In this document: piece by piece, positions 61,032-64,000 of the stretch
Layout of the letters: the number at the start of each line of letters is the position of its first letter
How positions within the stretch are numbered: position 1 is the stretch's first letter
NCBI RefSeq assembly: GCF_028023675.1
Contig: NZ_JAQIOZ010000013.1
Coordinates: 62,001 to 126,000 of the forward strand
Source of the DNA: Primorskyibacter aestuariivivens
GTDB lineage: Bacteria > Pseudomonadota > Alphaproteobacteria > Rhodobacterales > Rhodobacteraceae
DNA: 64,000 bases
Direction: 5' to 3'
Program-made: the position numbers and the translations under genes
Notes under the pieces: model-generated
Told to the model about the DNA's origin: nothing
Seen by the model: only the letters and a program-made list of their open reading frames with translations
Database searches by the model: none

Positions 61032-62137
61032 AGCTGCCGCAGCTCCGCGACCCAGCGTGTTTCGTTGTGATCCGTCTCGACCTTGGCGCGGGCCGCGCGG
61101 CCAAGCCGCTGCCGCCGCTCTGTATCCCCCGCGAGATCCGACATCGCTTGGCGCAGCGCCGCGCCATCACCGGGCGGCACGATGACCGCATTGCCCGGAT
61201 TGGCCACCGTTGGAATATCCCCCACCGCCGTAACCACCACGGGCAATCCACAGGCCATCGCCTCAAGCATGGCCAGCGGCAGACCTTCCCAGTCCGAGGC
61301 CAGCACAAAGACATCGCTGGCCCCGAGCAGATCATTCACATCGCTGCGATTGCCAAGAAACCGCACATGCGCGCCCAGACCCTGCGCGTCGACCTGTGCT
61401 TCCAGCGCTTTTCGAAGCGAACCGTGCCCGACGAGCCAAAGCTCCGCCGACGGATGATCGCGCAAGACTCCCTGAAACGCGTTGATCAGTCCGCTGGTGT
61501 TCTTTTGCACTGACAGGCTGGCCACCGATATGAAAACCGGCGCGTCCGGGGCTGCGCCGATCCCGGCGCGCACCCTGTCGCGCGGGGCAAGGCTTTCCGG
61601 CATGGGCACCGTGTTGGGCATGGTGACAATCGCGTGCCCGGGCAGGACGCCTTGCCAGGCACGTGTCACGCTGGACCCGACCGAGATGATCAGGTCGGCG
61701 AAACGGCGCAGCACCAAACGCTCCAGCGCGTTGCGTAACCGTGCCGAGAGGCTCTTGGCCGGGCGCGAGACATTGTGCAGGGTCACCACGGTTTTCATGC
61801 CCGCCAGTTTCGCCAGCGGCAGGAAAATCAGCGTTGCATGCTGCATATGGGCGTGCAGAACATGATCGGCCCGCGCATTCAGGATCGCGTGGGCAGAGCG
61901 CCATGTGCGCCACGAAAACAACCGGCCATGGCTGAGATAGGATAATGGTATCGGCAGGAGCGCGGCCTGTTCTTCAAACAGCGTGTCCCGACGTGTCACC
62001 ACCACGATGCGCGCAGTCTCAGCATCGCAATGGGCCAGAAAGCGCAACACCATGCGCTCGGCCCCACCCACCGCAAGCGAATCCAGCGCGTGGGTGATCC
62101 GTGGCTCCTGGTGTTTTTGCGTGATCTCTTTGGTCAT
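61004..62137 (-). CDS. GT4 family glycosyltransferase
   Basis: 377 residues. ITHALDSLAVGGAERMVLRF at the start is the common GT4 acceptor-side G-G-A-E motif, VFISVASLSVQKNTSGLINA near residue 195 opens the donor half, and LASDWEGLPLAMLEAMACGL near residue 285 has the E-x7-E. The ATGA start overlaps the upstream GT4 stop by four bases, forming a series of three minus-strand GT4 genes (61.0-64.0 kb). It likely adds sugars in sequence to the same glycan. Confidence 0.93.
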   Translation of the reverse strand: MTKEITQKHQEPRITHALDSLAVGGAERMVLRFLAHCDAETARIVVVTRRDTLFEEQAALLPIPLSYLSHGRLFSWRTWRSAHAILNARADHVLHAHMQHATLIFLPLAKLAGMKTVVTLHNVSRPAKSLSARLRNALERLVLRRFADLIISVGSSVTRAWQGVLPGHAIVTMPNTVPMPESLAPRDRVRAGIGAAPDAPVFISVASLSVQKNTSGLINAFQGVLRDHPSAELWLVGHGSLRKALEAQVDAQGLGAHVRFLGNRSDVNDLLGASDVFVLASDWEGLPLAMLEAMACGLPVVVTAVGDIPTVANPGNAVIVPPGDGAALRQAMSDLAGDTERRQRLGRAARAKVETDHNETRWVAELRQLYRDLAAPR

Positions 62138-63273
62138 GGTTCGCCGTGCCCCCGGCCCAACCGGCTGTAGCAGTCCAGCGTCACGCGGATCATCGCATCC
62201 AGCGACATGGCCTGCCCGACCCTGTCGCGCATCGAGTGACCGATGCTGCGCATGTCATCCGGTTGATCCAGTGCCCGCGCCATCAGCGCCACTAGATGCG
62301 CATGATCGCCGGGCGGGTAGAACAGGATATCGCGGCCATCCTCGAAAAGCTCTGCCGCGCCGTCGATCTTCGGGCTGATCACCGGCAGCGACACCTGCGC
62401 CGCCTCGAGCATGACATAGGGCAAACCCTCGGCATGAGAAGTCAGGCACATCACATCCGCCTGCGACAAAAGCCCCAGCACATCGCAGCGATAGCCGGTG
62501 AACCCGACCCGTCCGGTCAGCCCAAGCTCTGCGACCTGCGCCTCAAGCTCGGCCCGTTTGCCCCCCTCGCCAATCAGGCAGAGCCGCGCGCGGGGTGCCC
62601 CGCGCTGCACCAGGTCGGCAAAGGCGGTGATGAGCATGGGCAGGTTCTTCTGGTATTCCAGCCGCCCGGCAAAGGCAAAGACATGACATTCCTCGGGCCA
62701 GCCGAATTCCTGCCGTAGCGATCCCGCGGGCGCGGGCACCACGTCCAGATCGACGCCATTATGGCTGAGCGTGATATGCCCGGACGGAATGGACAGCGTG
62801 TCGAGATAGTCCGCAATGGTGCCCGACACCGCCAGAAACCGGAACCCGGCCCGTTTGCACAAGCGCAGTGCCTGTTCATGCACCCAGCCCTTGAGCTTCG
62901 ATTCATTGGCTACACGGTAATTCGTGTGTACCGAAGCCAGCCGCCCCCGCGGCCCCCAGATCGGCGCGCAAAGCGCGGCCCAAAACTGCGACTGCACGTT
63001 ATGGGCATCAATCACGTCCGCATTGAGCCGCCGCAGCGCATCGCGCAGGTGCAAAAGCTGCCGCGGATCGGCGCGCCGGTGAGATACAGGGATACAGGCC
63101 AGCCCCTGTGTGTCCAGCGCCTTGTGCAGGGGCGAGCCCTGCAGGACCATGACCGCATAGGGCCAGCCAGCCCCGGCCAGCCCCTGTGCAGTTTGCTGGA
63201 CACGTACATTGACCCCGCCAAAGCCTTTGGCGAGCGCCACGATCAGCACGGACGGTGGCTGCGACGACCACAT
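62134..63273 (-). CDS. GT4 family glycosyltransferase
   Basis: 379 residues. PSVLIVALAKGFGGVNVRVQ at the start, HNVQSQFWAALCAPIWGP near residue 90, CHVFAFAGRLEYQKNLPMLI near residue 205 and LTSHAEGLPYVMLEAAQVSL near residue 290 follow GT4 order. I chose the ATG at 63273, one base after the upstream stop, with GGAGGG ahead of it; an upstream frame extension lies inside the preceding gene and is not needed. It is the middle of the coupled minus-strand GT4 series. Confidence 0.92.
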   Translation of the reverse strand: MWSSQPPSVLIVALAKGFGGVNVRVQQTAQGLAGAGWPYAVMVLQGSPLHKALDTQGLACIPVSHRRADPRQLLHLRDALRRLNADVIDAHNVQSQFWAALCAPIWGPRGRLASVHTNYRVANESKLKGWVHEQALRLCKRAGFRFLAVSGTIADYLDTLSIPSGHITLSHNGVDLDVVPAPAGSLRQEFGWPEECHVFAFAGRLEYQKNLPMLITAFADLVQRGAPRARLCLIGEGGKRAELEAQVAELGLTGRVGFTGYRCDVLGLLSQADVMCLTSHAEGLPYVMLEAAQVSLPVISPKIDGAAELFEDGRDILFYPPGDHAHLVALMARALDQPDDMRSIGHSMRDRVGQAMSLDAMIRVTLDCYSRLGRGHGEP

Positions 63274-63274
63274 G

Positions 63275-64000
63275 TCAGGGCCCTCCCTGCAAGACATCCA
63301 GATAGGCATCAAAGACCCGCTCGGGCTGATACGGGCGCAGCGCCGCCTCCCGGTCATAATCCAGCGGTGCGTCCAGCGCTGCGGTCAGCGCCTCTGCCAT
63401 GGCGTTGGCATCCCCCACCGGGACAAGTCGGCCGAACCGGCCCTGTCCAAGGATTTCGGCCGGACCCGTGGGGCAATCGGTGCTCACGATCTGCACGCCT
63501 AGCGCCAGCCCCTCGATCAGCACATTGGGCAGACCTTCGAAATCCGACGACAGCGCCAGAATATCGGCCCGTGCCATGAGGCCATAAGGGTTCTCAAGAT
63601 AGCCTGCGAATTCAACCAGATCAGTGATGGACAAGTCGCGCGCCAATGCCTCCAGCGCGCCGCGCAAAGGCCCGTCGCCCGCGATGATCAGCCGGGCGTT
63701 GTGCTCGCGGTTCAGGATCGCAAAAGCCCGAAGCAGCATCGGCAGGTTCTTTTGAGGCACCAACCGCCCGACACAAACAATCAGCGCACCGTCGCCCGCC
63801 CTGTCGAACCGCATTTCGCGGGCCAGATGTTGCAGGCGGGCGGTATCGACGGGATTGCGGATGGTCACGGTGGTCGCGCTGGCCGGTAGTAACATCGCGT
63901 CGATCTCAGAGCGCAAGGCCTCTGAAACCGTTACAATCGCGTCGGCGCGCGGATAGAGCCAGCCTATGGCCCGCCGCTTGATCCAGGCTTTCAGCCCCGG
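63275..64000 (-). CDS. GT4 family glycosyltransferase, N-terminus cut by window edge
   Basis: The frame is open through the right edge (242 codons, no start needed inside). The visible part is the donor half of a GT-B enzyme: WLYPRADAIVTVSEALRSEI near the edge, LIVCVGRLVPQKNLPMLLRA, LIIAGDGPLRGALEALARDL and LSSDFEGLPNVLIEGLALGV with E-x7-E, then TDCPTGPAEIL. This order resembles N-acetylgalactosamine- and galactosyl-type GT4 enzymes, but specificity is unsure. It is the first visible gene of the GT4 series. Confidence 0.92.
   Translation of the reverse strand, partial: PGLKAWIKRRAIGWLYPRADAIVTVSEALRSEIDAMLLPASATTVTIRNPVDTARLQHLAREMRFDRAGDGALIVCVGRLVPQKNLPMLLRAFAILNREHNARLIIAGDGPLRGALEALARDLSITDLVEFAGYLENPYGLMARADILALSSDFEGLPNVLIEGLALGVQIVSTDCPTGPAEILGQGRFGRLVPVGDANAMAEALTAALDAPLDYDREAALRPYQPERVFDAYLDVLQGGP

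Overview
The window looks like a high-G+C alphaproteobacterium of the Rhodobacteraceae, most likely a marine Roseobacter-group bacterium. The clues are the serralysin-type RTX protease that opens with the MCTLC...FDP..HP leader common in that group, a Hint_2 protein, DUF2793, exported tail-collar proteins, and codon usage rich in G/C at third positions. The species cannot be named from the sequence. No rRNA, tRNA, CRISPR array, transposase, integrase or phage structural module was found. Almost everything serves the cell surface: polysaccharide building, decoration with sulfate and pyruvate, and secreted proteins.

Layout. (a) 1-10.2 kb: a GT2 glycosyltransferase cut by the left edge, a sulfotransferase, phosphomannomutase (manB), two unusual glycosyltransferase-like proteins, a TPR protein ending in a DXD glycosyltransferase, and a convergent TPR-sulfotransferase. 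(b) 10.4-20.7 kb: secreted proteins. There are two tandem exported tail-collar proteins, a Hint-domain protein, two paralogous fibre-like proteins that bracket three opposite-strand glycan-modifying genes (pyruvyltransferase, sulfotransferase, GT25), and a large RTX protein with a propeller-like N-terminus. (c) 21-26.1 kb: UDP-galactopyranose mutase, a DUF1800/DUF1501 pair and DUF2793. (d) 26.2-45.2 kb, all on the minus strand: a long operon-like run of manC, GDP-fucose synthase, sulfotransferase, gmd, GT2-GT4 fusion, sulfotransferase, GT2-GT2-GT4 fusion, APS/PAPS reductase, UDP-sulfoquinovose synthase, two coiled-coil proteins around a sulfotransferase, a NodZ-like fucosyltransferase and a small conserved protein. 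(e) 45.4-49.9 kb: a small hypothetical, an RTX metalloprotease, a putative secreted protein and a membrane protein. (f) 50-64 kb: a nucleotidyltransferase-like and kinase-like pair, an unknown protein, an ExoY-type initiating sugar transferase, GT2 enzymes, a Wzx-type flippase, a putative glycoside hydrolase and four GT4 enzymes, the last cut by the right edge.

How it fits together. manB, bifunctional manC, gmd and fcl make a complete route to GDP-mannose and GDP-L-fucose, and Glf supplies UDP-galactofuranose. SqdB can make UDP-sulfoquinovose, and its sulfite donor is the product of the neighbouring APS/PAPS reductase. Six sulfotransferases and a pyruvyltransferase would decorate the glycan. 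ExoY and Wzx indicate lipid-linked assembly and flipping. No Wzy polymerase, Wza/Wzc export proteins or ABC exporter was recognised, so part of the export system must lie outside. The main inference is a sulfated, probably fucose-containing and possibly sulfonated (sulfoquinovose) surface polysaccharide.
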